Assembly: GCF_014196115.1 (NCBI RefSeq)
Contig: NZ_JACIDB010000008.1
Coordinates: forward strand, 1-64,000
Reading direction: 5' to 3'
DNA from: Sphingomonas aquatilis
GTDB taxonomy: Bacteria; Pseudomonadota; Alphaproteobacteria; Sphingomonadales; Sphingomonadaceae
DNA: 64,000 nt
Shown here piece by piece: positions 17,412 through 25,838 of this stretch; the first letter of the stretch is position 1, and each line of letters begins with the position of its first letter. The notes below the pieces were generated by a model. It was not told where the DNA came from. It ran no database searches and saw nothing but the letters and a program-made list of their open reading frames with translations. Position numbers and translations under genes: made by a program.

Positions 17412-18272
17412 ATGACACTCGTCCGCTTTGCCCTTGCCGCGCTGCCCGCGCTCGTCCTTGCCGCGCCTGCCCAGGCCTATTGGGAGTTCGGGCATGAGAC
17501 GGTCGCGAAGATCGCCTATGCCAATGTCACGCCGCAGACGCGCCGCGCGATCGACCGGCTGCTCGCCGAGACGCCGAAGCTCGACACGCCCGAATGCCCC
17601 GCGACGACGATCGAGGGCGCGAGCACCTGGGCCGATTGCGTCAAGCCGCTGAAGGGCCCCAATGGCAAGTCGCGCTTCGGCTATGCCTACACATGGCACT
17701 TTCAGGACGTGAACATCTGCCAGCCCTTTACGCTGGAAGAGGCGTGCAAGGACGGCAATTGCGTGTCGGCGCAGATCACCCGCGACGTCGCGATCCTGAA
17801 GAATAAGCGCCTGCCGGCCAAGGAGCGGGCGCAGGCGCTCGTGTTCCTGATCCACTTCGTCGGCGACCTGCACCAGCCGCTGCACGCGGGCGAAAAGAAC
17901 GACAAGGGCGGCAATGACGTCGCCGCCGCCTACGGCAGCTACAGCCCGAAGCGGTTCAACCTGCATTCGATCTGGGACGGCACGCTCGCCGAACGCGCGA
18001 TCACGACCGGGCCGAGCCTCGTCCGCCGCTACCCCGCCGCCGAAAAGCGCCGCATCGCTGCGGGCAATGTCGTCGACTGGAGCCGCGAATCGTATCAGGT
18101 CGCGCATGACGTCGTTTACGCAAGCGCGCTGAAGGGCGATCCGTGTGCGCCCTCCCCCGCCAAGGTGACGCTGGACGAAGCGACGATCGAAAAGCTGGTC
18201 CCGGTCGCGCGGCTGGAAGTGGAGCGCGGCGGGCTGCGCCTCGCCAAGCTGCTGGATCAGGCGCTGGGGTGA
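17412..18272 (+). CDS. S1/P1 family nuclease, secreted
   Basis: A 286-residue zinc-dependent single-strand nuclease with a signal peptide (MTLVRFALAALPALVLAAPA). The mature end begins near YWEFGHETVAKIA, placing the zinc-binding Trp and His of the family close to the N-terminus. Further metal ligands are seen in STWAD, YTWHF, FLIHFVGDLHQPLH and NLHSIWD. Such enzymes cut RNA and single-stranded DNA in the periplasm or outside the cell, probably for nutrient recovery. It lies 47 bp downstream of the DUF6624 gene. Confidence 0.92.
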   Translation: MTLVRFALAALPALVLAAPAQAYWEFGHETVAKIAYANVTPQTRRAIDRLLAETPKLDTPECPATTIEGASTWADCVKPLKGPNGKSRFGYAYTWHFQDVNICQPFTLEEACKDGNCVSAQITRDVAILKNKRLPAKERAQALVFLIHFVGDLHQPLHAGEKNDKGGNDVAAAYGSYSPKRFNLHSIWDGTLAERAITTGPSLVRRYPAAEKRRIAAGNVVDWSRESYQVAHDVVYASALKGDPCAPSPAKVTLDEATIEKLVPVARLEVERGGLRLAKLLDQALG

Positions 18273-18310
18273 TCTGCTCGTGAGGCGTGTCGCTCGTGCT
18301 TCACGTCTCC

Positions 18311-18339
18311 CGTCACCCCGGACTTGTTCCGGAGTGACG
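18311..18339. repeat. Minimal copy of the palindromic repeat
   Basis: Only the outer hairpin remains: CGTCACCCCGGACTTGTTCC followed by GGAGTGACG. It sits between the convergent nuclease and small membrane protein genes and could serve as a transcription stop. Confidence 0.6.
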
Positions 18340-18356
18340 CAGCCTGTCGGGCGAGC

Positions 18357-18602
18357 TTACCGCGCGCCTCGCCATCGCCAGTGCCAGCCGCCGCGCGTTT
18401 TGACGGCGGCGATCCACACCAGGACTAGCGTAGCGGTCAGCACTACGAGCCATCCCCCACGTGGCTGCCAATGCCTCACGGCGAGAAGCACCGCCAGATA
18501 CGCCACCAGCACCGCCCATCCCTGCCACGCGATCGGCAGGCCCGCGCCATAACCGAACCGCTTGGGCGCGAACCACGCGCCATCGTCACGCTCCTGCATC
18601 AT
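18357..18602 (-). CDS. Small membrane protein in the SPFH operon, unknown
   Basis: An 81-residue protein with two hydrophobic segments (about 25-43, WQGWAVLVAYLAVLLAV, and 50-66, WLVVLTATLVLVWIAAV) and a basic Trp/Arg-rich end. I do not recognise a family. Its ATG-ATG start lies inside the end of the ribbon-helix-helix gene (17-bp overlap), so both are likely cotranslated from the SPFH operon. Confidence 0.6.
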   Translation of the reverse strand: MMQERDDGAWFAPKRFGYGAGLPIAWQGWAVLVAYLAVLLAVRHWQPRGGWLVVLTATLVLVWIAAVKTRGGWHWRWRGAR

Positions 18603-18807
18603 CGTCCTCCTGCTGCTTGGGCGGGCGGCCGCGTTTTGCCGCGACCGGCGCCTCCAGCTTCACCCCCCGCCGGGCAAGCGCTTCCCGCAGCAGGCACTCG
18701 ACCTGCGCATTGACGCTACGCAGGTCGCCCGCCGCGCTCCGCTCGATCGCCGCATACAGTGCGGGATCGACGCGGAGGGGAAACGCCTTTTTGGGGGGAG
18801 AAGCCAT
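18586..18807 (-). CDS. Arc-like ribbon-helix-helix DNA-binding protein
   Basis: A 73-residue protein. Residues 8-45 (AFPLRVDPALYAAIERSAAG, then LRSVNAQVECLLREAL) have the beta-strand and two-helix pattern of Arc/HicB-type ribbon-helix-helix repressors. An AT-hook-like GRPP motif follows (AAKRGRPPK), ending in an acidic tail. It lies 12 bp after the SPFH gene. No toxin partner is visible, so it may be a regulator of the operon and not an antitoxin. Confidence 0.72.
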   Translation of the reverse strand: MASPPKKAFPLRVDPALYAAIERSAAGDLRSVNAQVECLLREALARRGVKLEAPVAAKRGRPPKQQEDDDAGA

Positions 18808-18819
18808 CGATCGATACGC

Positions 18820-19713
18820 TTACTGGTAGAGCGAACCCGCATTGACGACGGGCTGCGTGTCGCGCTCGCCACACAGCACGACCATCAGGTTGGACACCAT
18901 CGCCGCACGCCGCTCGTCGTCCAGCTCGACGACGTTCTTCGCCGACAGTTGGTCGAGCGCGAGCTCCACCATGCCGACCGCGCCTTCGACCAGCGTCGTA
19001 CGCGCCGCGACCACCGCCTGCGCCTGCTGCCGGCGCAGCATCGCGCCCGCGATCTCCTGCGCATAGGCAAGGTGCGTGAAGCCGCATTCGTCGACGGTGA
19101 TCCCCGCCACCGCCAGCCGCGCGATCAGCTCGGCACGCAATTCCGCCCCCACCTGATCGTGGTTGCCGCGCAGCGTGATCTCCTGATGCTCGTAATCGTC
19201 ATAAGGGTAGCGCGAGCCGATCGTGCGCACCGCCGCCTCGATCTGGACGTTCACGAACGCCTTGTAATCGTCGACGTCGAACAGCGCCTGCGCGGTGTCG
19301 GTGACGCGCCAGACGACCTGCGCCGCCATCTCGATCGGGTTGCCGCGCAGGTCGTTGACCTTGATCCGGTCCGAAATGACGTTGTTGGCGCGGACCGACA
19401 CTTTCCGGCGCATCAGCCAAGGCAGCACCCAGCGCAGGCCCGATTCGCGATCGGTGCCGGCATAGCTACCGAACAAGGTAATCGCGCCCGCCTGATTGTG
19501 CTGCAACATGTAGAAACCGGCCGCGATGAACACGGTGCCGATCGCGCATAGCAGCGGCACGATCGCAAGGATCGGCGGCATCGCGTCGGATGCGAGTTCG
19601 ACGATGACGAACACCGCGATCACGACCAGCAGCGCCGCCAGCGCCAGCATCGTATAACCGCTCGCTGTGGCGGCACGCCGTTCCTGCGACCGCGTGAGAC
19701 TCCCCTGTTGCAC
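18820..19713 (-). CDS. SPFH (band 7/stomatin-like) domain membrane protein
   Basis: A 297-residue protein with two N-terminal membrane helices (about 20-45 and 50-70) followed by an SPFH domain (about 80-260; e.g. [20 protein letters not shown], then [20 protein letters not shown]). Such proteins form large membrane-bound rings linked to protease control or membrane domains. The start is taken as GTG at 19713, 7 nt after GGAGGA; an in-frame TTG at 19728 lies within the ribosome binding site. It heads an operon with the RHH and small membrane protein genes. Confidence 0.82.
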   Translation of the reverse strand: MQQGSLTRSQERRAATASGYTMLALAALLVVIAVFVIVELASDAMPPILAIVPLLCAIGTVFIAAGFYMLQHNQAGAITLFGSYAGTDRESGLRWVLPWLMRRKVSVRANNVISDRIKVNDLRGNPIEMAAQVVWRVTDTAQALFDVDDYKAFVNVQIEAAVRTIGSRYPYDDYEHQEITLRGNHDQVGAELRAELIARLAVAGITVDECGFTHLAYAQEIAGAMLRRQQAQAVVAARTTLVEGAVGMVELALDQLSAKNVVELDDERRAAMVSNLMVVLCGERDTQPVVNAGSLYQ

Positions 19714-19730
19714 CACCCTGTCCTCCAATT

Positions 19731-19746
19731 AATGTGATATCACATT
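19731..19746 (-). promoter_or_regulatory. Perfect palindrome upstream of the SPFH operon
   Basis: AATGTGATATCACATT is a perfect 16-bp dyad about 17 bp before the GTG start, in an unusually AT-rich stretch (19727-19762) that also has TATAAAT on the minus strand. This is a strong operator candidate; the adjacent ribbon-helix-helix protein is a possible binder. The half-sites recall TGTGA/TCACA but the spacing (2 bp) does not fit CRP. Confidence 0.6.
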
Positions 19747-19792
19747 TATATCGGATTTTAGGGGATGCAAGGGGATTCGCTTTGACCCATCC

Positions 19793-19878
19793 CGTCACCC
19801 CGGCCGAAGAGCCGGGGTCCCGCTTCTTCGATGCGGTCGGCGGAAGAAGCAGGCCCCCGGGTCAAGCCCGGGGCGACG
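19793..19878. repeat. Palindromic intergenic repeat, diverged
   Basis: CGTCACCCCGGCCGAAGAGC at the left pairs with GGGCGACG at the right, with internal GGGTCCCGCTTCTTC and GAAGAAGCAGGCCCC arms. It lies between the SPFH promoter and the end of pal. Confidence 0.65.
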
Positions 19879-19935
19879 GGAGGGATCGGATCGTCAGCGG
19901 CCCATCGGGCCTGGGAGGGGGCGCCCCTCGGGTCG

Positions 19936-20460
19936 TCAGTTCAGGACGACCGTCACCGCACGGCGGTTCTGCGCCCAGGCCGCCTCGTCCGATCCCAGCG
20001 CGACGGGGCGTTCCTTGCCGTAGCTGATCGTGGTCAGGCGCGACGGATCGATGCCCTTGGCGACCAGATAATTCTTGGCCGCATTGGCGCGGCGATCGCC
20101 CAGTGCCAGATTGTATTCGCGCGTGCCGCGTTCGTCGCAATGGCCCTCGATCGTCGCGCGGACGTTCGGGTAGCGCTGCATCCACGCCGCCTGGCTGTCG
20201 AGGATCGCACGCGCGTCGGCGTCGATGTCGCTCTGGTCGGTGCCGAACAGAACCGTGTTCGACGTCACCGAGCGGCGGAAGTCGGCGTCAGAGCCGGGCA
20301 CGATCGCGCCATCGACCGGTCCGGTGTTCGCCGGCGGCGCTGTGTTGAGGCCGGCGGTGTTGTCGACCGGGGGCGGCGGCAGCTGCTTGGGCTTGTGCGC
20401 ACAGGCGGCGAGCGACGCCAGCGCCGCGCCGGTCAACAGGATGTTGGTCAATTTGGTCAT
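19936..20460 (-). CDS. pal: Peptidoglycan-associated lipoprotein Pal
   Basis: A 174-residue outer-membrane lipoprotein of the Tol-Pal system. The lipobox LASLAAC places the acylated Cys at residue 20. The OmpA-like peptidoglycan-binding domain (about 65-172) has VLFGTDQSDID and IEGHCDERGTREYNLALGDR, with the diaminopimelate-binding Asp and Arg present. The chosen ATG is the one directly before the signal sequence. It is the last gene of the tol-pal operon here; the usual cpoB/ybgF is not next to it. Confidence 0.95.
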   Translation of the reverse strand: MTKLTNILLTGAALASLAACAHKPKQLPPPPVDNTAGLNTAPPANTGPVDGAIVPGSDADFRRSVTSNTVLFGTDQSDIDADARAILDSQAAWMQRYPNVRATIEGHCDERGTREYNLALGDRRANAAKNYLVAKGIDPSRLTTISYGKERPVALGSDEAAWAQNRRAVTVVLN

Positions 20461-20516
20461 CGTCGTGACTCCGTTGGTGATCGTTTCGCCCCCGAAACAC
20501 CCCTGCCGAAAACGCG

Positions 20517-21938
20517 TCAGGGCCGCAAAGGTCCCCAGGCCGGGTCCGAGCCATCGAGCGGCGTCGGAATCTTGCGCTCGACCTGTCCGGTCAGGTCGAC
20601 CATCCACAGATCGGCCTTGCCCGAGCTGCCCGGCGTCGAGCGGTAGAAGGTGATGACGCGGCCATTGGGCGACCAGCTGGGCCCTTCGTCCTGCCAGCCG
20701 TCGGTCAGGATCTTTTCACCGCTGCCCGACGGGGACATGATGCCGATCCGGAAATTGCCGCCCAGCTTCGTGAAGGCGATCAGGTCGCCGCGCGGGCTCC
20801 ACACCGGCGTCGCATAGCGCCCCCCGCCGAAGCTGATCCGCTGCTGCCCGGAGCCGTCCGCGTTCATCACATAGATCTGCTGGCCCCCAGACCGGTCGCT
20901 CTCGAACACGATTCTGGACCCGTCGGGCGAATAGCTGCCGCCGGTGTCGATACCGGGCGAGGTGGTCAGTCGCTGCGGCGTGCCGCCCTGCGCCGAGACG
21001 CGGTAGATGTCCGTGTTGCCGTTCTGCGCCATCGAGAACAGGATCCAACGACCGTCAGGCGAGAAGCGCGGCGCGAAGGTGAGGCTGACGTTCTGCACCA
21101 CCCGGCGCGGGCGGCCCGAGCCGAGATCGTAGACGTAGATCGCCGGCTTGTCGTTCTCGTAGCTCATGAAGACGATCGACTGCTGGTTCGGCGCGAAGCG
21201 CGGCGTCAGCACGATCGACTGGCCGTTGGTCAGGAAGCGGTGGTTGGCGCCGTCCTGATCCATGATCGCGAGACGCTTGATGCGCTTGGCCTTAGGGCCG
21301 GTTTCGCTGACGTAGACGACGCGACTGTCGAAATAGGGGCCTTCGCCGGTCAGGCGCGCATAGACCATGTCGGCGCATTTGTGCCCGGCGCGGCGCCAGT
21401 CGGACGGCGCGACGACGAAGCCGGTGCGCTTCAATTCGATCTTCGAAAAGACGTCGTACAGGTAGCAGCCGATCGTCAGATTGCCGTCGCCATTGGCGCG
21501 CACGAAGCCCTGCACCAGTGCCTGCGCGCCCGTGCCGCCCCAGTAATCGAAGGCCGGCGCGTTGACTTCCTGAAAGCCGACGGGACGCAGCTGATTGGCG
21601 CCGAGCGGCGTGAACAGGCCGGAATTGCGCAGGTCGTTGGCGATGATGTCCGCCATCTGCCGGCCAAGCGCATCGGTGCGGCCCGCGGGCGTATCGACCA
21701 CCTCGGCGGTCGGCATGGCCGGGATGGCGATCGGCATCGGTGCGGAGACGCCGCCCGTGACTGACACTTCCAGCGGTGCGGGCGTCTGCCCGGCAGGCGC
21801 GGCCTGATCCTGCGGCGCCGGTGCCGCGGCAGCGGACTGCGCCGGGGCGGGCGCCTGCTGCGCGAGGGCAGGCAGGGTTAGCGCAGGCAGGGCAACGGTA
21901 ACGCTCAGCGCGACCAGCAACGACCGGATCATGACCAT
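20517..21938 (-). CDS. tolB: Tol-Pal system protein TolB
   Basis: A 473-residue periplasmic protein with a signal peptide (MIRSLLVALSVTVALPALTL, cleaved near ALA-QQ), a Pro/Ala/Gln-rich linker, a TolB N-terminal domain (about 75-210) and a six-bladed beta-propeller with repeated DG-x-x-I-x-F-x-S motifs (SPDGSRIVFESDRSGGQQIY, SPNGRVITFYRS). It links Pal to the TolA-QR inner-membrane complex. The reading frame has two nearby ATG codons; the difference is two residues. Confidence 0.95.
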   Translation of the reverse strand: MVMIRSLLVALSVTVALPALTLPALAQQAPAPAQSAAAAPAPQDQAAPAGQTPAPLEVSVTGGVSAPMPIAIPAMPTAEVVDTPAGRTDALGRQMADIIANDLRNSGLFTPLGANQLRPVGFQEVNAPAFDYWGGTGAQALVQGFVRANGDGNLTIGCYLYDVFSKIELKRTGFVVAPSDWRRAGHKCADMVYARLTGEGPYFDSRVVYVSETGPKAKRIKRLAIMDQDGANHRFLTNGQSIVLTPRFAPNQQSIVFMSYENDKPAIYVYDLGSGRPRRVVQNVSLTFAPRFSPDGRWILFSMAQNGNTDIYRVSAQGGTPQRLTTSPGIDTGGSYSPDGSRIVFESDRSGGQQIYVMNADGSGQQRISFGGGRYATPVWSPRGDLIAFTKLGGNFRIGIMSPSGSGEKILTDGWQDEGPSWSPNGRVITFYRSTPGSSGKADLWMVDLTGQVERKIPTPLDGSDPAWGPLRP

Positions 21939-21981
21939 CCTCTCAAACGCGTGTTACACGATACCGCGACCCCATACGCCC

Positions 21982-22089
21982 CGTCACCCCGGACTTGGTC
22001 CGGGGTCCACTCTGGGGCTTGGGGAGTGGCAAGCCGCTCCAGCGTTGCCCGTGCGGCTTGGTGGACCCCGGACCAAGTCCGGGGTGACG
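21982..22089. repeat. Palindromic intergenic repeat, full-length copy
   Basis: A 108-bp copy inside the tol-pal operon, between tolA and tolB. Left end CGTCACCCCGGACTTGGTCC and right end GGACCAAGTCCGGGGTGACG are perfect reverse complements. It may act on mRNA stability or partial termination in the operon. Confidence 0.85.
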
Positions 22090-22110
22090 GAGTGGGTGGG
22101 GCCGGCGCCG

Positions 22111-23127
22111 TCACTGCAATTTCCACTGGAAATTGATGTTGTTCCACCCCCCCGAAGGCGTCGAATAATATTCGGGTGGCAGCTTGAGCGGCGAACAGCC
22201 CTTGAAGGCCGCAACGCCCAGATCGATCACACGCTGCTTGTACCGCTCGTTCTCTTCGGTGACGCCCGCCTGGCGGACCATGCGCGGCGTAGCGGCCAAC
22301 GTCCCGTCCTCGTTGAGCCGTAGGTTCAGCGTCGTCACGATCTCGTTCGCGCCCGGCCCCGGATTGACCTGTCGGTCGGCGCACGGCTGGATCTGGCGCT
22401 GGATCGCCTGAACGATCCCCGCCATTGCCCGCGCGTCGATCTTGGCGGCGCGCGGCGCGGTGGAGGTGCTGGTCGACTTCTCGCTGGTCAGCCCGGCGAG
22501 GAAGTTGTCGCCCAGGCGCGAGCCGCGCGGGCGCGCCGCCTTGGCGGTTTCGCTGCTACCGCTGCCCTTCGCGGCGGGCGATTTGGCGGCGCTCGCCGAC
22601 TTGCCCGTCCCGGCCTTCGCCGGTTCGGCGGCGGGTTTCGCTGCAACCTTGGCAGGCGCGGGCTTCGCGGCCGGCTTGGGCGCCGCCTCGGCGACGGGCC
22701 GGGGCTTCGGCGCGGCCTTCACCGGCGCGGGTTTCGGTTTGGGCTGCGGCTTGGGTTCGGGTTTCGCCGGCTTCGGCTCTGCTTTGGGAGCAGGCTTGGG
22801 CGCCGGTTTCGGTTCGGGCTTGGGCTGCGGCGGCGCCGGCTTGGGTTCGGGCGGCGCGGGTTCGGGTTCTGCGGCGGGCTCCGCCTCGGCAGGCGCGGCC
22901 GCGTCCTCCGGCTCGCCGGCATCGGGTGCGACCGATTGCGCAGGCGGCGTCACCGATTGCGGTGCGGTCGCTTCCAGCCCGACATCCTTGACGAGGCTAA
23001 CCTCCATCGGCGTCTGCTGCAATTTCTCCGGATTGGGCGTGGCGAGAAAGCCGATCGACAGCAGGCCGAAGAGCACGATGTGCCCCGCAACCGCGATCCC
23101 CAGTCCGACCTTCTCGACGCGATCCAT
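22111..23127 (-). CDS. tolA: Cell envelope protein TolA
   Basis: A 338-residue inner-membrane protein with one N-terminal transmembrane helix (about 7-28, VGLGIAVAGHIVLFGLLSIG), a long Pro/Lys/Glu/Ala-rich periplasmic stalk (about 60-205, KPAPPQPKPEPKPAPK-type repeats) and a TonB/TolA-like C-terminal domain (ALQRQIQPCADRQVNPG-like). It bridges TolQR to TolB and Pal. Its ATG overlaps the tolR stop by one base. Confidence 0.92.
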   Translation of the reverse strand: MDRVEKVGLGIAVAGHIVLFGLLSIGFLATPNPEKLQQTPMEVSLVKDVGLEATAPQSVTPPAQSVAPDAGEPEDAAAPAEAEPAAEPEPAPPEPKPAPPQPKPEPKPAPKPAPKAEPKPAKPEPKPQPKPKPAPVKAAPKPRPVAEAAPKPAAKPAPAKVAAKPAAEPAKAGTGKSASAAKSPAAKGSGSSETAKAARPRGSRLGDNFLAGLTSEKSTSTSTAPRAAKIDARAMAGIVQAIQRQIQPCADRQVNPGPGANEIVTTLNLRLNEDGTLAATPRMVRQAGVTEENERYKQRVIDLGVAAFKGCSPLKLPPEYYSTPSGGWNNINFQWKLQ

Positions 23128-23567
23128 TATTTCTGCTCGCCGCCTTCCACCGTCAGCAGCGACACGCGGTTGAGCCCGGCGCGGTTGAGCTCGCCCATTA
23201 CGCGCATCACCTGCCCATAATCGAGCGCGCGATCGGCGCGCAGGAACACCTGCGGCGGCTGGCCGCCCGCCTGCACCGCGGCGATCTGCTCCAGCCGCTG
23301 CGGCAGCGCCGCGGCGCTCACTTCCTCGTCATCGATGTACGTCTTGCCCTGCGCATCGAGCGACAGCTGCACCGGCTTCTGGTCCTGATCCAACGCCTTG
23401 GCGCGGCTGTCCGGCAGGTTCACCGGCACGCCGGCGGTCAGCAGCGGCGCCGTCACCATGAAGATGATGAGCAGCACCAGCATCACGTCGACCAGCGGCG
23501 TGACGTTGATGTCCGCCATCGGTGCGCGCCGGCCGCGACCGCGCTGCGAGGGGAGGTTCATCGCCAT
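23127..23567 (-). CDS. tolR: Biopolymer transport protein TolR
   Basis: A 146-residue ExbD/TolR family protein with one membrane helix containing the conserved proton-path Asp (INVTPLVDVMLVLLIIFMVT), followed by a periplasmic domain. With TolQ it forms the proton-driven motor energising TolA. It lies 10 bp after tolQ and overlaps tolA by one base. Confidence 0.95.
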   Translation of the reverse strand: MAMNLPSQRGRGRRAPMADINVTPLVDVMLVLLIIFMVTAPLLTAGVPVNLPDSRAKALDQDQKPVQLSLDAQGKTYIDDEEVSAAALPQRLEQIAAVQAGGQPPQVFLRADRALDYGQVMRVMGELNRAGLNRVSLLTVEGGEQK

Positions 23568-23577
23568 CAGCGCGCGC

Positions 23578-24270
23578 TCACCGCGAACCGTCCAGCTGGC
23601 GCGACAGCGTGGTGTGGAAGCCGTCGGCGAAACGGTTCAGCGCCGCCTCGATCCGGTTCACGCCGTGGCTGAAGCGATTGTAGGCGATCACCGCCGGAAT
23701 CGCCGCAAACAGGCCGATCGCAGTGGCGAACAGCGCCTCGGCAATGCCCGGCGCGACGACGGCAAGCGACGAGTTCTGCGCCTGCGCAATGCCGGTGAAG
23801 CTGCGCATGATACCCCACACCGTGCCGAACAGCCCGACGAAGGGCGCGACCGATCCGATCGTCGCGAGGATGTTGAGCCGGTCGCCGATCCGGTCGATCT
23901 CGCCCGCGGCCGCCGCGCCCATCGCGGTGGCGAGGCGTTCGCGCGTGCCATTCTTGTCGATCGTGCCGCCCGCGGTGGAGCGGCGCCATTCCTTCACGCC
24001 CGCGACGAACACGCGCGCGGAGGGCAGGTCCTTGTCGCTTTCCGCCTTGTAGAAGGCGTCGATATCCTCCGCCTTCCAGAAATCGCGTTCGAAGCCGGCC
24101 ATGCCCTTGCGGATCCGGCCCAGCCGCCGCCAGAAGGCGATGATCAGCGCCCAGGTCCAGATGCTGGCGCCGAGCAGGCCGAGCATCACGACCTTCACGA
24201 CGATATCCGCCTGCAGGAACAGTGCGACGGGCGACAGCGTCGCCGCATCCATGTTGAACACCGGATTCAT
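23578..24270 (-). CDS. tolQ: Tol-Pal system proton channel TolQ
   Basis: A 230-residue MotA/TolQ/ExbB protein with three membrane helices (about 20-42, 130-155, 170-195). The conserved segment ATIGSVAPFVGLFGTVWGIM and the third helix (ALFATAIGLFAAIPAVIAYN) carry the family's channel residues. It overlaps ybgC by 4 bp. Confidence 0.95.
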   Translation of the reverse strand: MNPVFNMDAATLSPVALFLQADIVVKVVMLGLLGASIWTWALIIAFWRRLGRIRKGMAGFERDFWKAEDIDAFYKAESDKDLPSARVFVAGVKEWRRSTAGGTIDKNGTRERLATAMGAAAAGEIDRIGDRLNILATIGSVAPFVGLFGTVWGIMRSFTGIAQAQNSSLAVVAPGIAEALFATAIGLFAAIPAVIAYNRFSHGVNRIEAALNRFADGFHTTLSRQLDGSR

Positions 24271-24731
24271 GAATTGGTCCCCTGCCAGATCAGGCGTTGG
24301 TAGATGGCGAGCCAGTCGGCCGGTTGACGCTTTGGCCGTCCCGATGGCGCGACGAGCGCCGCCGTGACCTCGGCCTCGGTCAGCACAAGCGAACCGCGCC
24401 TGACTGTTTGATGAATGACCACGCTCGCCGGGCTGGCGCGGATCACGCGACTGGCGACGATCAGCGCGTCGTCGAGCCTGGCGGGCGCGCGATAGCGGAT
24501 CGCGAGGTCGACGATCGCATAGGCGCCCTCGCCCGCCTCATGAACGGCACGCTGGTCGATCCCGGCGACGCGCAGCATGTCGGAGCGGGCGCGCTCCATG
24601 TAGCGCAGGTAATTGGCGTGATAGACGACGCCCGACAGATCGGTGTCTTCGAAATAGACGCGCAGCGGGAACAGGTGCTCGCGCCCCTCGAACCGTCCGC
24701 CCGCGGGCTGGTCGATGCATCCCTCGTCCAT
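24267..24731 (-). CDS. ybgC: Tol-Pal system-associated acyl-CoA thioesterase YbgC
   Basis: A 154-residue hot-dog fold thioesterase of the 4-hydroxybenzoyl-CoA type. The signature RVYFEDTDLSGVVYHANYLR contains the catalytic Asp, and FxxRA-like YMERARSDMLR follows. It is the first gene of the tol-pal operon, as in most proteobacteria, and overlaps tolQ. Confidence 0.93.
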   Translation of the reverse strand: MDEGCIDQPAGGRFEGREHLFPLRVYFEDTDLSGVVYHANYLRYMERARSDMLRVAGIDQRAVHEAGEGAYAIVDLAIRYRAPARLDDALIVASRVIRASPASVVIHQTVRRGSLVLTEAEVTAALVAPSGRPKRQPADWLAIYQRLIWQGTNS

Positions 24732-24794
24732 TGCGAGGGGGCGTTAACCCAACCCGGCCCTAGGGGAAACCCTTAGCCGCGCCTGCGCTCCGCC

Positions 24795-25544
24795 TTATTG
24801 CGTAACGGTGCCGGCATCGGCGAAGGCGCTGGGGTCCAGTTTGAGGCGTGGATGCGCCGCTGGCGTCGCGGCCGGCACCGCCTGCACGACCAGCGGGCGC
24901 GGGGTGAAGGGCGTCACGCTCGCCATCCGCGTTGCCGCGGCCTGTTGCGCGCGCCATGCGTCATAGGCCGCGTAGAAATCGGTGAACGGCTTTTCGAGCA
25001 CGGCGAGCCGGCCGGCGGCGAAGGCGGGCAGGTCTGCGGGTGCGACGCTCTGCACGTCGGTCAGCGTCGCAGCGGCGGCATTGCAGAAGGCCTCATGCGC
25101 CGGCACCTGGCTGAAGAAATTGTAGAGCCGCGTCATCGCGTCGTCGTAACGGTCCTGCCAGTCGCCGCCGCCTGCCTTGAATTCGCTCGCGAGCCGCGTC
25201 TGCGCGGAGGCGAGCATCGCCTTCTGCGCGGTGAGCAGCGTGTTGTAATCCGCGACGACCTGCGTCGATTCGGGGCCGCGGCAGGCGAGCGCCGCGACGT
25301 TCAACGCGGCGCGCAGGTGCCAGACCGCGCCGTCGGCGCTGAGGTTGCGATTCGGCGTCGCATAGCGGCCATCGGCCATCAGTGCGGGGATGGGCATGCC
25401 GACATAGGCGCCCTTCGGCATCGTCAGCAGCGCGGGGGCGGGCTTGGGCAGCGTCGCCACCACGGGCGGCGGCTGCACCCGGCGCGTCGCACAGCCGGCG
25501 AGCAGCGCCAGCACGGTCATGGAAATGGCAATCGAACGGCGCAT
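24795..25544 (-). CDS. Putative lipoprotein, unknown function
   Basis: A 249-residue protein with a lipoprotein signal (ISMTVLALLAGCATRR; Cys at about residue 18). The rest is Ala-rich and helical, with a conserved-looking SADGAVWHLRAALNVAALAC segment and a Pro-rich C-terminal part. I do not recognise a named family. The ATG at 25544 is preferred since it gives the signal peptide directly; the frame extends to 25697 with unconserved residues. It sits 63 bp upstream of ybgC on the same strand and could be the first gene of the envelope operon. Confidence 0.7.
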   Translation of the reverse strand: MRRSIAISMTVLALLAGCATRRVQPPPVVATLPKPAPALLTMPKGAYVGMPIPALMADGRYATPNRNLSADGAVWHLRAALNVAALACRGPESTQVVADYNTLLTAQKAMLASAQTRLASEFKAGGGDWQDRYDDAMTRLYNFFSQVPAHEAFCNAAAATLTDVQSVAPADLPAFAAGRLAVLEKPFTDFYAAYDAWRAQQAAATRMASVTPFTPRPLVVQAVPAATPAAHPRLKLDPSAFADAGTVTQ

Positions 25545-25701
25545 CGTCCCGGCGTCCCTTTCGCCCCCCGGCGTGTGAGGGCGACTCTGCGGTCGGATGG
25601 TTAACGAAGCGTTAGCGGTGCGGTGAGCCGCGAGCGGCTCGGGACAGGGCGCGCTATGGATGACGCTGGGGAATGGGGCCGCCCCCTCGCCCCGCATCCT
25701 C

Positions 25702-25809
25702 CGTCACCCCGGACTGCTTCCGGGGTCCACCGGGCCACACGGGGAAGGCAGGAGGTTCACGCCATCCCCCTCGCCGCAGAGTGGACCCCGGAACAAGTCC
25801 GGGGTGACG
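25702..25809. repeat. Palindromic intergenic repeat, full-length copy
   Basis: A 108-bp copy between the lipoprotein gene and the flavin oxidoreductase gene. Left end CGTCACCCCGGACTGCTTCC against right end GGAACAAGTCCGGGGTGACG. Confidence 0.82.
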
Positions 25810-25838
25810 GCGTGGGTGGGGCTACCGCATCACTCCAA

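Noticed and set aside
18586..18807. HicB-type antitoxin of a toxin-antitoxin pair
   Set aside because: The ribbon-helix-helix fold fits, but neither neighbour resembles a HicA or other known toxin, so a toxin-antitoxin call is not supported.
19731..19746. CRP/FNR site in AATGTGATATCACATT
   Set aside because: The TGTGA and TCACA half-sites are only 2 bp apart, not 6, so a CRP dimer would not fit; kept as an unassigned operator.
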